Below, one piece after another: positions 9,390 to 18,591 of a stretch of 64,000 bases of DNA. The stretch's first letter is position 1. Every line of letters begins with the position of its first letter. The position numbers and the translations under genes are program-made. Source of the DNA: an uncultured Alphaproteobacteria bacterium (GTDB lineage Bacteria; Pseudomonadota; Alphaproteobacteria; Rhodobacterales; Rhodobacteraceae); NCBI GenBank assembly GCA_902576905.1, contig CACGWW010000003.1, positions 1 through 64,000 of the forward strand, written 5' to 3'. The notes under the pieces are model-generated. The model searched no databases. It saw nothing but the letters and a program-made list of their open reading frames with translations, and was not told the DNA's origin.

Positions 9390-10055
9390 TTAAGTCAAAT
9401 TTTGTTTGAAGTGACTGGTTAATTCACTGAAATTATCAAAACTAAAATCAATTCCAGCTTTATTTACAGTTTGTGGTGCGTAACCCCTTTTATGAAAAAA
9501 AAAGCTTGCACCAACCGCTTTTGCTAAAAGTAAATCAATTTCAGTATCACCAACATAAAAATAACTTCCATTACCTAATCCTTTTACAGAATGATAAAAA
9601 ACTTTCGGGTCAGGCTTTAAAACTCCAGTGCTATCACCGTATGCAAATCCATCAAAGTATTGATAAATATTGAGATCAAATAAAACCTTTTTAGCGCTGC
9701 TTTCAAATTTCTGAGTACATATAGTCAATTTTAACCCTTGGCTTTTCAAAAACTCTATTAGCTCCAATACTCCTTTATAAATAGAACAACCCTTAACAGG
9801 ATCTTCGTAGTATCTATCTTGAAAAAACTCAAAGTAGACATCCAAACCGCTATCTGGAATACCTCCAGTCGATACCAAGAGCTTCTCTACCTGTTTTTTT
9901 GTCCCACCACCAATGAAACCTTTATACTGTTCGAGCTTTATTGGATTTCTCCCAATACTCTTCAAAAGCTCATTTCCAGCATTTAGTAAGGCCGGTGCCG
10001 TATCAGCAAGGGTTCCGTCCAAATCAAAGGTCACAATTTTTTCTTTTTTTGACAT
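9390..10055 (-). CDS. gph: HAD-family phosphoglycolate phosphatase-like protein
   Basis: 221-residue haloacid dehalogenase-type hydrolase. Motif I DLDGTLAD with the nucleophile Asp is at about residues 11-18, motif II is TICTQK, and the motif III lysine and motif IV YVGDTEID follow. The cap domain lies between motifs I and II. Closest to phosphoglycolate phosphatases, which clear 2-phosphoglycolate from DNA repair or oxygenase reactions. Its place between folB and folP raises the alternative that it acts on a pterin phosphate; sequence alone does not decide. ATG start at 10055. Confidence 0.8.
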   Translation of the reverse strand: MSKKEKIVTFDLDGTLADTAPALLNAGNELLKSIGRNPIKLEQYKGFIGGGTKKQVEKLLVSTGGIPDSGLDVYFEFFQDRYYEDPVKGCSIYKGVLELIEFLKSQGLKLTICTQKFESSAKKVLFDLNIYQYFDGFAYGDSTGVLKPDPKVFYHSVKGLGNGSYFYVGDTEIDLLLAKAVGASFFFHKRGYAPQTVNKAGIDFSFDNFSELTSHFKQNLT

Positions 10056-10070
10056 TAAACCAATTTACTA

Positions 10071-11018
10071 TCAGCAATACTCTGCAGTAACTCCTATGTT
10101 ACGCATACCTTCTGTTAATACATCAGCCAATTTATCTTGTCGGAACAAGTAAATCTTTTTCATTAAAAGATCCTTCGTTAAATGGCAGGCCATGCTTAAG
10201 GCAAATTCTTTATCTAGTAACACATCGTTTTTGGAAAACCTATAGAGATCGGTCGGACACCAAATACAATTAACACCTCCTTTCAACAAAAAAGCAACCT
10301 CAGTCTTACTTCGTGCTAATTTTAAATTTTTAAATTCTTTGTTGAGCACATAAGCATTTTGTGCAACAGACATTGTCAGTATTTCGCTATCGGTTTCTGG
10401 ACTCATTTCTGTGAAATCGCTATAGATCTCTGAAGGGCAGATAACCCAAGTCATTGTTGAAGTGGAAATAAATTCCTTTAAAAAACAAATATTTTTTTGT
10501 TGTAACATCCTATTCGAAATGAATAACAGGCCAGCATTAGGAATCTTAGTCTTAATAACTAAATTATTCTTGTTAAGCAAATTCAAATTTGTTTTAGATA
10601 TATCTGGTTGAACCTTCGTTCTACTTATCTGAACCCCAAGCCTTCCCAAACCCCTATCTAGCTTTTCGAGACGCACAGTAGCCATAACCACACTATCTAA
10701 ACATAGACACGAAATAGCTATTTTCTCTGCTAATGTTTCTAGCAGTGCAACTCTTTTCTGACCGATTTCATCCTCAATTACTTCAATTATATTGTCATAT
10801 GATAATACTAAATCAACGTTATCATGCATTGGTTGATTATCGGTATTCACTTCCAAAATGACATTGAAGGATACTCTTTGTTTAACACCAAACTCTGGCT
10901 GAAAGGCGCCGATGTCTATCTCTCTAACATAGTCTCTTACTAAAATATGGTCTACATTCGCCTTTTTTTTTCCTCCTAGGTCTAGAAGGTCTTTTTTCTT
11001 AAATTCTTCACTAAACAA
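10071..11018 (-). CDS. folB: Dihydroneopterin aldolase with long C-terminal extension
   Basis: Residues 20 to about 140 form a FolB T-fold: the IGAFQPEFGVKQRVSFNV segment, then LSYDNIIEVIEDEI and ALLETLAEKIA, leading to VRLEKLDRGLGRLGVQISR. FolB makes 6-hydroxymethyl-dihydropterin from dihydroneopterin. About 160 further residues (NAGLLFISN..., then SEILTMSVAQNAYVLN) have no FolB counterpart; as I recall, Rhodobacterales FolB proteins share this extra domain of unknown role. The start is a TTG preceded by AGGA eight bases upstream. An internal AGGAGG followed by nine A lies near codon 15, but the only ATG behind it is out of frame and followed at once by TAG. Confidence 0.82.
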   Translation of the reverse strand: MFSEEFKKKDLLDLGGKKKANVDHILVRDYVREIDIGAFQPEFGVKQRVSFNVILEVNTDNQPMHDNVDLVLSYDNIIEVIEDEIGQKRVALLETLAEKIAISCLCLDSVVMATVRLEKLDRGLGRLGVQISRTKVQPDISKTNLNLLNKNNLVIKTKIPNAGLLFISNRMLQQKNICFLKEFISTSTMTWVICPSEIYSDFTEMSPETDSEILTMSVAQNAYVLNKEFKNLKLARSKTEVAFLLKGGVNCIWCPTDLYRFSKNDVLLDKEFALSMACHLTKDLLMKKIYLFRQDKLADVLTEGMRNIGVTAEYC

Positions 11019-11051
11019 TGGATAATCCTAATAAGTTAAAAATACATATTG

Positions 11052-11750
11052 CTAATTTTTGTAAAATATATGTCTACCTATTTTTCTAGTCTTTTTAAAT
11101 TTCTTTGACCAACTGGGACTTACTTCCGACGCATGAAAAAAAGTTGCGCCGTTTGTTACATCAGAAAAAGCTCCATTTAATATCATCGATGAAAGTTTGA
11201 CTATCCTTCTATAGGTTTTTTTGTCATAAATCAGTTCTAGTTTGCCATCACAATTGTATGAGAATTGACACGCATATCTCTTATGTGCCCCTTCAGAAAC
11301 GACCCCGCAAATAGTACCTGGGAATTGGCTAGAGTTTTTCCGATTGATAATTACATCGGCTACCGCAATTTGTCCCTCTATCTGTTCACCTCGTGCTTCA
11401 AAATACAAAGCTTCTGATAAGCATTTGAGTTCCCTATTCATCTTCGGCATTCGCAGACTGTCGAGGGCTCCCTTAGAGAAAAATTGTTTTTCACTATTGT
11501 TCGATAAATATGCTCTATCATAAGTAATCAGACCTGACAGTCTTGTTAAATAGTTATCATCAATGCTATCCAGCCGTATCATTTCTTCTTCGATTGTTGT
11601 CCCCAAATTCACAATAACCGGCTCGATACCCAAATTATCTTCCTTTTTCACATTTGAATTCGTTTGAGAGAGAGCTAGGTGACTAATTAATAGAAAATAC
11701 ATTAATAAAATAGGCAATGATGTCCTTCTTTTAACAAGTAAGTGTTTCAT
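11052..11750 (-). CDS. Secreted cell-wall hydrolase, SleB (Hydrolase_2) type
   Basis: 232 residues. A hydrophobic N-terminal segment (SLPILLMYFLLISHLAL) looks like a signal peptide or anchor. The C-terminal half (about 105-232) matches the SleB/CwlJ-type hydrolase fold: ALYFEARGEQIEGQIAVADV with the catalytic Glu, VINRKNSSQFPGTICGVV, CQFSYNCDGK, and GATFFHASEVSPSW near the end. Expected to cleave peptidoglycan in the periplasm. It sits downstream of the PPDK-like gene with a 14 nt gap. The physiological role is unclear, but the family is common in non-sporulating alphaproteobacteria. Confidence 0.85.
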   Translation of the reverse strand: MKHLLVKRRTSLPILLMYFLLISHLALSQTNSNVKKEDNLGIEPVIVNLGTTIEEEMIRLDSIDDNYLTRLSGLITYDRAYLSNNSEKQFFSKGALDSLRMPKMNRELKCLSEALYFEARGEQIEGQIAVADVIINRKNSSQFPGTICGVVSEGAHKRYACQFSYNCDGKLELIYDKKTYRRIVKLSSMILNGAFSDVTNGATFFHASEVSPSWSKKFKKTRKIGRHIFYKN

Positions 11751-11764
11751 TATTAGGCCCTACT

Positions 11765-14314
11765 CTAGTTTAAATTTCTTATTCTTGATTGAGCCGCGGC
11801 CAACCTAGCTATCGGCACTCTATAAGGCGAACATGATATGTATTCAAAACCAACAGAGCGACAAAAACTAATAGATGTCGGATCACCACCATGCTCACCA
11901 CACAAGCCAGTTACTATCTTTGAATTTGTATTTCTAGCTCTTTGAACTGCTATTTTAAGCAATTCGCCCACACCCTCGACATCAATAGTTTTGAAGGGGT
12001 CGCCATTAAAAAGTCCTTTCTCTATATACTCTTTCATAAATCTATTAGAGTCATCTCTGCTCAAGCCGTACGTCATTTGAGTTAAGTCATTTGTACCAAA
12101 ACTCAAAAAATCACAGGATTGCGCAATGTCACCCGCTCTTAAGGCAGCTCTGGGAGTTTCAACCATTACTCCTAACTTATATTTAAGATCTACAAAATTG
12201 TTCTTATTTAATTGTGAAAAAACTTCTCTAATTCTATCTCTCACCAAATCAACTTCTTTATTAGCGGAAATTAATGGTATCATAATTTCGGGATTTACTT
12301 CTATTTTGTATTTCTCGAAAGCCTCAATGGCTGCCAGAAAAATAGCTTGCACCTGCATATCATATATCTCGGGAACCATCACACCAAGCCTCACCCCTCG
12401 TGTACCCAACATTGGATTGAACTCAGATAGATCTTTAATGCGATCGGCTAGTTGCTGTTCCGTTATCGCCATAAGATGTGCCGTCCTCTGAATTTCTTGT
12501 TGTGAATTTGGAAGAAACTCATGCAGAGGTGGATCTAAAAGCCTTATAGTTACAGGAAGGTTGGACATCTCTTTAAACAGGTCAATAAAATCTTCTTTCT
12601 GTATCGGCAGAAGCCTCTCAATTATTGATCCTCTTTCCTTATCACTGTTAGTTAGTATCATTTGTCTAACTAGATTTATACGTTTGGAGTCGGTAAACAT
12701 GTGCTCCGTTCTACAAAGGCCGATCCCATCTACTTGATAAAAAAGCGCTACTCGAGCATCTTCCACCGTATCAGCGTTTGCTCTTATTTGAATATCACAG
12801 AACTCATCAGCCCATTGCAAAAGTGTGTTAAACGTGCTTGTGGTCTCAGGTGGTCTTAGTTTCACTTTTTCAAGATATATGGCGCCAGTAGAACCATCTA
12901 TTGTAATTTCATCGCCCTCAGATATTACATTGCCATCCTCTAATATAAGTAATTTTTCCTGTTCCTTAAAAACCACATTTCTTGTTCCTACGATACATGG
13001 TATTCCCATTCCTCTAGCTATAACGGCAGCATGGCTAGTCATCCCTCCTTTTATAGTTAATACACCTTTTGATAGAGACATAGCATTGATGTCATCAGGT
13101 ATAGTCTCGGTCTTAATTAATATTGCATCAGTTTCAGTCGAGTTATATTGAATAACTTTATTAGTAGACATAGCTACCCTTCCAGAGGCAGCCCCTGGGC
13201 TTGCTGGCACTCCCAAAAGTGCGACTTTCGGTTTTATATCTTCCGATACCGATGGATGAAGAAAAATATCTAGGTATTCTGGGTTAATTAGCAACAGTCC
13301 ATCTTCTTTTTCAATTATATTTTCCTGAACTGAAGTAACAACAAACTCAATAAACTTCTTATGAGGTAATATTACCTCTTTTAGACCAATCAAAAATAAT
13401 GTGTCGCCATCTAACAGAAAACTTACCTCTAATGGTGACATAACTTTTTTTGTCAAACTCTCAATCAATCTACGCAATGAATTAGGTTTGCGTACTTTGC
13501 TAACCTCCTCTTTGCTAACTGGGTTGAAAGCCGACTTTTTATGACTTTTATCTAATCGAAAGCACTGATAGCTTGACTTTCCTATATTATCATCGAAGTT
13601 CTTAACTTTAAAATATTCCACTGGCTTGTCTTCAATGCCAAAGTGCATTTCTTGTAGAATTATTGGTATTAACTCGTCACTCTTCCTACCACTGACATCC
13701 CGAAGTATTTTCTGAGTAGGACTAATCCAACCTCTATAAATTGAGGTGATTACTTCTATTAACTGCTCGGAAATATTTCTTGGAAAAGTTGAACCAGTTT
13801 CTAATGAAATTAATTTTTTTATCCTGCTAATTTGATCAGGACTGCCTTCTTCAAAAACGGATTCTGGCCTTTTTAGATTTTCTAGTAATCGGCGAAGTTC
13901 ATCACAGTTTTCAAGATCTAAATTATATACATTCGAAGAAAACATGCCAAGAAAGCTAAAGTAAATCTGTGATGCCTTTTTAATCCCTAACGTCTTTTTA
14001 AGGATCTCATAACTGCGATCGTCAAGCCCAATATAAAGAAATGGCTCGTTTTTTAGGGAAAGATCTATAACTGGACTAGGCCTGATTGCCAATAATTTAT
14101 TCTTAAAGTGTGAGAGAATTTCAGCTGGAACACATTTTTTCTCAAATATTTCTTTAACCAATTCACCAGACAGGAATACTGTATCAGGCACAGGAAACTG
14201 CCACTTTTTAGCCAAGCTGAGGTTGCATGCTTTGTACCCAAACTCATCGATTGTTTTTTGATCATCTGGTATCTCATTAAATAAATATCTAGAGCTTAAA
14301 TTCGTATCATTCAT
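11765..14314 (-). CDS. PPDK-like putative PEP-binding protein with degenerate ATP-grasp half
   Basis: 849 residues homologous to pyruvate phosphate dikinase, which interconverts ATP, phosphate and pyruvate with AMP, diphosphate and PEP. The central swivelling domain keeps the phosphohistidine motif KGGMTSHAAVIARGMG (H428). The PEP/pyruvate barrel is intact: GLCRTEHMF, IRLLDPPLHEFLP, MLGTRGVRLG, GTNDLTQ and catalytic C805 in GLCGEHGG. The N-terminal half is decayed: the usual SVRSGA reads AIRPSP, no recognisable GxxSxTGVxFTRNP stretch is seen, and the glutamine of the final LQTR motif is replaced (LIGLK). Full dikinase activity is therefore doubtful. Its start overlaps the glyS stop by 4 nt. 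Confidence 0.85.
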   Translation of the reverse strand: MNDTNLSSRYLFNEIPDDQKTIDEFGYKACNLSLAKKWQFPVPDTVFLSGELVKEIFEKKCVPAEILSHFKNKLLAIRPSPVIDLSLKNEPFLYIGLDDRSYEILKKTLGIKKASQIYFSFLGMFSSNVYNLDLENCDELRRLLENLKRPESVFEEGSPDQISRIKKLISLETGSTFPRNISEQLIEVITSIYRGWISPTQKILRDVSGRKSDELIPIILQEMHFGIEDKPVEYFKVKNFDDNIGKSSYQCFRLDKSHKKSAFNPVSKEEVSKVRKPNSLRRLIESLTKKVMSPLEVSFLLDGDTLFLIGLKEVILPHKKFIEFVVTSVQENIIEKEDGLLLINPEYLDIFLHPSVSEDIKPKVALLGVPASPGAASGRVAMSTNKVIQYNSTETDAILIKTETIPDDINAMSLSKGVLTIKGGMTSHAAVIARGMGIPCIVGTRNVVFKEQEKLLILEDGNVISEGDEITIDGSTGAIYLEKVKLRPPETTSTFNTLLQWADEFCDIQIRANADTVEDARVALFYQVDGIGLCRTEHMFTDSKRINLVRQMILTNSDKERGSIIERLLPIQKEDFIDLFKEMSNLPVTIRLLDPPLHEFLPNSQQEIQRTAHLMAITEQQLADRIKDLSEFNPMLGTRGVRLGVMVPEIYDMQVQAIFLAAIEAFEKYKIEVNPEIMIPLISANKEVDLVRDRIREVFSQLNKNNFVDLKYKLGVMVETPRAALRAGDIAQSCDFLSFGTNDLTQMTYGLSRDDSNRFMKEYIEKGLFNGDPFKTIDVEGVGELLKIAVQRARNTNSKIVTGLCGEHGGDPTSISFCRSVGFEYISCSPYRVPIARLAAAQSRIRNLN

Positions 14315-16368
14315 TTTTTGTCCAATTCCGAAAATACTACAACTCTATCCATAGTTTCCCGAATTTGATTCAAAATTGAATATCGTAAAATACGGAGCGC
14401 ATTATCTTCACAATTAATTTGCACATTATCAAGAAACTGATTGACAGAATCCACCATTGAATTCAACTCAACAAGAGCAGTCTTAAAATCTTTGCGTTTC
14501 AAGCTGCCTTCTACTTGCTCTTTGGTTAGCATCAATTGTTTTTGTACTAATTTATCTTCTTCAGTTGCATTTTCTTCAGAAAATTCTTTCTCAGCACCTA
14601 AGATCTCTTTATTAGAACTTAAGAAATTAGAAACTCTCTTGTAGACTGCTAAAACCCTTACTCCAGAATTGGAAGAAATAAATGCATTTATCTGAGCTAT
14701 CATATCCGGCAAGATGGGCAAAAAGTCTAGCTTGTAATGCTCGATCACTGCCTGCACCACCTTTTTTTGATAATTTTTATCTGTCAGGTAATATACTATT
14801 CTTTCTTTTAAAAAGCGCTGCAAAGAGGGCTTATCAAAGTTATCCTCCGTTAGGTCAATCAAGTAATTTAAATCAATATCTAACTTGTTCTCCAGTATTA
14901 TTCTTATTATCGCCAAAGCGGCTCTCCTTAAAGCAAAGGGATCTTTATTTCCAGTAGGCCTAATGCCAATCTTCCAAAGGGAGGTTAAATAATCAATTTT
15001 ATCACTGAGTGAGAGCACGATTGAAAGCGGGTGTTTTGGAACGACATCGTTGGAACCGACAGGCAAATAATGATCTCGGATCGCGTCAGCTACCACTTTT
15101 TTAAAACCCTCAGCTTCAGCATAATGAGCTCCCATTATACCCTGCAAAGAAGGAAACTCTGCTACAACGTTAGAAACAAGGTCAGCCTTGATAAGTGTTG
15201 CGGCTTTACTTACCTCATCCCTTTCGAGTTCAAATTGCCCGGCAAGTATTGCAGAAATCTTCACTATTCTTTCTACTCTATTATACTGAGAGCCCAACTT
15301 TTCATGAAATTTAACACTTTTCAATTTATCATTCCAGGCCATCATCCCATGATGTCTTACCAGATCTAGATCATTTTGATAAAAGAACATAGCATCTTTT
15401 AATCTTGAATTTAAAACCCGCATATTGCCAGAAAGAATGGTCTTTTGTTCATCATGAGTTTCTAGATCAGTAATCACCAAAAATCCTTCAACCTTACCGT
15501 TAGTACTACTTCTTAGAGACAAGAACTTTTGATGCTCTCTCATAGAAGAGATAATCACTTCTTCAGGTATGGAAAGTAATTCTTCGGGTATCTTGCCTAG
15601 TAAGGGAACTGGAAATTCTGTTAACCCGACTATTTCCTCTAAAAGTTTATCATCCTCAATTAAATAAAATCCTCTAGCTTCAGCTAGTTTCTTACCTTCT
15701 TGGACAATTATTTTTTTACGATCCTGAGGCTGGAGGATAACTTTACCGTTGGCAATCTTTTCCTGATAATCGTTGATAGATTTAAAATCGAAAAACTCTG
15801 GATGCATCACATGATGTGCTCTGGTAACAATATCTGATTCAATATCTCTTACATGCAAGGGTACTCTTTCCCGTTTCTCATTTTCAAAAAGAACAGCAGT
15901 TATACTTCTAAGTGGTCTAACCCACTTGAGAGAATAATTATCGCCCCAGTACATAGATTTTGACCAATTAAACTCTTGAATAATCTCGGTAAAAATCCGC
16001 GATAAAATAGTTGATAAGGGTTGAGTATTTATCTTTAAAGTATAAAAATGGAATGATCCCTTAGTTGTTTTTTTTTCCTGTAAATCAGTTCTCTGGATCT
16101 TATTTTTTTTCAAAAAACCATCGATTGCATTTGCAGGTGCTCCCAACCTAGGTCCACGTATTTCTTTGATGCTTTCCTTCACTTCAATTGATATATTTTC
16201 GAGAATAATTCCCAATCTCATTGGTGTGACAAAAGGGACCATTCCACCAAAAATCAAACCGTTTTCATTAACTTTTTTTAAAGTTAAGACTTCCAGTTGA
16301 CGCATAGCGGGCGCTTGCATTTTTGCAGGTATCTCTTCAGAGATCAGTTCCAATATAAAATCGCTCAT
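14311..16368 (-). CDS. glyS: Glycyl-tRNA synthetase beta subunit
   Basis: 685 residues, full length for the beta subunit of the alpha2beta2 glycyl-tRNA synthetase. It begins MSDFILELISEEIPAKMQ, the classic start of GlyS, and shows GPRLGAPANAIDGFLKKN and LSLSDKIDYLTSLWKIG(I)RPTGNKDPFALRRAALAI-type sequence of the HD-like region. The C-terminal anticodon-binding domain is present. It is in an operon with glyQ, separated only by the DUF6446 gene; the catalytic site is in the alpha subunit. Confidence 0.97.
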   Translation of the reverse strand: MSDFILELISEEIPAKMQAPAMRQLEVLTLKKVNENGLIFGGMVPFVTPMRLGIILENISIEVKESIKEIRGPRLGAPANAIDGFLKKNKIQRTDLQEKKTTKGSFHFYTLKINTQPLSTILSRIFTEIIQEFNWSKSMYWGDNYSLKWVRPLRSITAVLFENEKRERVPLHVRDIESDIVTRAHHVMHPEFFDFKSINDYQEKIANGKVILQPQDRKKIIVQEGKKLAEARGFYLIEDDKLLEEIVGLTEFPVPLLGKIPEELLSIPEEVIISSMREHQKFLSLRSSTNGKVEGFLVITDLETHDEQKTILSGNMRVLNSRLKDAMFFYQNDLDLVRHHGMMAWNDKLKSVKFHEKLGSQYNRVERIVKISAILAGQFELERDEVSKAATLIKADLVSNVVAEFPSLQGIMGAHYAEAEGFKKVVADAIRDHYLPVGSNDVVPKHPLSIVLSLSDKIDYLTSLWKIGIRPTGNKDPFALRRAALAIIRIILENKLDIDLNYLIDLTEDNFDKPSLQRFLKERIVYYLTDKNYQKKVVQAVIEHYKLDFLPILPDMIAQINAFISSNSGVRVLAVYKRVSNFLSSNKEILGAEKEFSEENATEEDKLVQKQLMLTKEQVEGSLKRKDFKTALVELNSMVDSVNQFLDNVQINCEDNALRILRYSILNQIRETMDRVVVFSELDKK

Positions 16369-16370
16369 CT

Positions 16371-16814
16371 CTATTCTTTCATATACTTAGTATTTAATTG
16401 CCTCCAACGATAACTTCTTCCATCTGGATAAATAGCTATTACATTGTCAATGCCGTCAAACTCTTCTTTTTTTAATAAAAAGGCAGATGCTTTACCATTT
16501 TCTAAATCTTTTGTTATTCTTTCAGCATTAAAACACTTAAACCAAAAAGGTGCGGTAAGAGGTGTTGGTTTCTCGTATTTAGGAAGATTAATATCATCCA
16601 ATATATCGACAACAAAGCATTCTCTGAGCTTTAAACCTGAACTTTCAGAATCTATTCCTTGATAGTAGGAAATTTCATACCTCTTCTCACCTAATAATAT
16701 ATTTTGCCTATTATTTATTAAGTCATAGTAGGCATAATTTTGAAAGTAAAACAACGCCGCTGTAAAAATGACAACACTAGATAAAAATAAAGTAATGAAA
16801 CGTTTTCCGTTCAT
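16371..16814 (-). CDS. DUF6446-type membrane-anchored protein between glyQ and glyS
   Basis: 147 residues. One N-terminal transmembrane segment (about residues 7-24) is followed by a small soluble domain. The C-terminal IAIYPDGRSYRWRQLN resembles what I recall for DUF6446, a Rhodobacterales family found between glyQ and glyS. The start shares one base with the glyQ stop (TAATG) and the stop is 2 nt before glyS, so it is translationally embedded in the glycyl-tRNA synthetase operon. Function is unknown; topology suggests a periplasmic domain anchored in the inner membrane. Confidence 0.75.
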   Translation of the reverse strand: MNGKRFITLFLSSVVIFTAALFYFQNYAYYDLINNRQNILLGEKRYEISYYQGIDSESSGLKLRECFVVDILDDINLPKYEKPTPLTAPFWFKCFNAERITKDLENGKASAFLLKKEEFDGIDNVIAIYPDGRSYRWRQLNTKYMKE

Positions 16815-17728
16815 TATACTCTCGATGAAACTTCATCTATATAGGCATCTGCACACAACTTGGCCAATGCTCTTACTCGGCCAATATATACTTGACGTTG
16901 GGCGGTAGAAATTACTCCTCTTGAGTCAAGTACATTAAATAGGTGTGAAGCTTTTATACACTGGTCGTATGCAGGTTGGACAAGAATATTTTTTTTTGAT
17001 GCGGACTTCTTCTCAAGGTCCCCCATTACTAGTAATTCTTGACATATTTTCTCTGCATCATCGAAATGGCGAAAAATAATTTCTGTGTTTGCAACATTAA
17101 AATTCCACTCACTATACTGCTTTTCTGCTTTGAGAAAAATATCTGAGTATTTTATTGGTCTTTGACTATTTGGGGAATTGTAAGGTAAATTCATTACAGA
17201 TTCACACTCCAAAATAAACATTGCAAGTCTTTCGAGACCATAAGTAATCTCTCCTGTAATCGGTTTGCAATCATGTCCCCCTACTTGTTGGAAGTAAGTG
17301 AATTGACTAATCTCCATACCGTCACACCAAACTTCCCAACCTAGACCCCATGCACCTAACGTAGGACTTTCCCAGTCGTCCTCTACGAATCTGATATCGT
17401 GTACTTTGTTATCAATACCCAGAACCTTTAAGCTTTCCAGGTACATTTCTTTCAATATTATTGGTGAAGGTTTCATAACAACTTGAAACTGATAATAGTG
17501 TTGCAATCGATTTGGACTGTCTCCATAACGACCATCAGAAGGTCGCCGACATGGTTGTACATAAGCAGCTGACCAATGATCTGAGCCTAAGCTCCTGAGA
17601 GTTGTCGCTGGATGAAAAGTCCCTGCTCCTACTTCCAGGTCATAAGGCTGCAGTACGACGCACCCTCTATCAGACCAGAAATTCTGTAGCAATAGAATGA
17701 TTTGTTGAAAACAATCTGGCTTTTGCAT
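16814..17728 (-). CDS. glyQ: Glycyl-tRNA synthetase alpha subunit
   Basis: 304 residues, the catalytic class II subunit that activates glycine. [24 protein letters not shown] at the start, [24 protein letters not shown] (motif 2 region) and [13 protein letters not shown] (motif 3) are characteristic. ATG start at 17728. It heads a glyQ–DUF6446–glyS–PPDK-like–hydrolase run with overlaps or short gaps, which looks like one transcription unit. Confidence 0.97.
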   Translation of the reverse strand: MQKPDCFQQIILLLQNFWSDRGCVVLQPYDLEVGAGTFHPATTLRSLGSDHWSAAYVQPCRRPSDGRYGDSPNRLQHYYQFQVVMKPSPIILKEMYLESLKVLGIDNKVHDIRFVEDDWESPTLGAWGLGWEVWCDGMEISQFTYFQQVGGHDCKPITGEITYGLERLAMFILECESVMNLPYNSPNSQRPIKYSDIFLKAEKQYSEWNFNVANTEIIFRHFDDAEKICQELLVMGDLEKKSASKKNILVQPAYDQCIKASHLFNVLDSRGVISTAQRQVYIGRVRALAKLCADAYIDEVSSRV

Positions 17729-17776
17729 TAGTGGTCTTTATTCATTTTATCTGCGCTTATGACTTTGCAAAGATTT

Positions 17777-18391
17777 TTAGCTGATGGATTTTATAAACAC
17801 GCTCTTCTTCTCCGAATCATCTAGGAAAACACCAGTGAAATGCATAGTTTTCATAATGGACCCGTGTTTTTTTACACCTCTCGAAGACATACAGTGATGT
17901 TCTCCTTCAATTATTACTCCCACTCCTAAACAATCTAAGTGAGTTTGTAAACAATTACCTATCTCAGCCGTCATCTTTTCCTGCACCTGCAAACGTCTTG
18001 CAAACACTTCAACAAGTCGAGCAAGTTTTGATAGGCCGACTACTTTTTTATTTGGAATATATCCGATGTGAACCTTTCCTACAATTGGAGCAAAATGATG
18101 TTCGCAGAAACTGTGAAAACTTACATCTTTTAAACTTACCATTTCTTTGTAACCTTCTACTTCTTGGAATGTCTTGCTAAGTATTTCGCGAGGGTTCTGA
18201 TTGTACCCGGAAAACCACTCTTTATAGGCTTTTAAAATCCTTTTTGGCGTCTCTTTAAGCCCTTCTCTTTCTGGGTTCTCGCCTATCCATTTTAGTAGCA
18301 ACTCGAGTGCTTTTTTTGCATCATCATTTGAGACGCCATTTCTAAACTCATTTTCCGCGGTTCCGGCAAGATTTTTTTCCACAATATTCAC
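17777..18391 (-). CDS. folE: GTP cyclohydrolase I
   Basis: Opens GTP to dihydroneopterin triphosphate, the entry step of folate synthesis. It is 204 residues. The zinc ligands are visible in SFCEHHFAPIVGKVHIGYIP and in GEHHCMSSRGV; the LARLVEVFARRLQVQE helix and HLDCLGVGV strand are also typical. The start is a GTG at 18391 preceded by a good GAGGAAA ribosome-binding site. A perfect inverted repeat lies 40-61 bases upstream (18431-18452), so regulated transcription is possible. It complements folB and folP elsewhere in this window. Confidence 0.96.
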   Translation of the reverse strand: MNIVEKNLAGTAENEFRNGVSNDDAKKALELLLKWIGENPEREGLKETPKRILKAYKEWFSGYNQNPREILSKTFQEVEGYKEMVSLKDVSFHSFCEHHFAPIVGKVHIGYIPNKKVVGLSKLARLVEVFARRLQVQEKMTAEIGNCLQTHLDCLGVGVIIEGEHHCMSSRGVKKHGSIMKTMHFTGVFLDDSEKKSVFIKSIS

Positions 18392-18430
18392 TTGATTTTC
18401 CTCGTAAACTTTCAGATTGTTACTATTAAG

Positions 18431-18452
18431 GTTTATATTATAGTATATAAAC
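18431..18452. promoter_or_regulatory. Operator-like perfect inverted repeat between folE and pyrC
   Basis: Two perfect 8-base arms, GTTTATAT and ATATAAAC, are separated by 6 bases. This sits in the 200-base divergent region between folE (minus) and pyrC (plus), 40 bases from the folE start. The rest of the intergenic region is AT-rich with no clear promoter. The symmetry suggests a dimeric repressor site; the regulator is unknown. An AT-rich palindrome can also arise by chance. Confidence 0.4.
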
Positions 18453-18591
18453 TAGTAATTGAGATTTTGGAACAGATTTAGACAATTTTTATGAAAGATC
18501 GGATCAAACTCTATCTAAGAAACCTTAAAATATTAGTTAACAGAAAAAGACAAGCCATCACTATAAACAAAAAAAATTTTAAACCTGCTTA

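Noticed and set aside
10960-10995. Strong AGGAGG followed by nine A inside folB, as an alternative start or a slippage site
   Set aside because: The only ATG behind it is out of frame and followed immediately by TAG; the upstream TTG has its own AGGA. A single A run is not enough to argue for programmed slippage.
11765-14314. Frameshift or pseudogene in the PPDK-like gene
   Set aside because: The frame is uninterrupted over 849 codons and the C-terminal two thirds are perfectly conserved, so divergence of the N-terminal half looks evolved, not broken.
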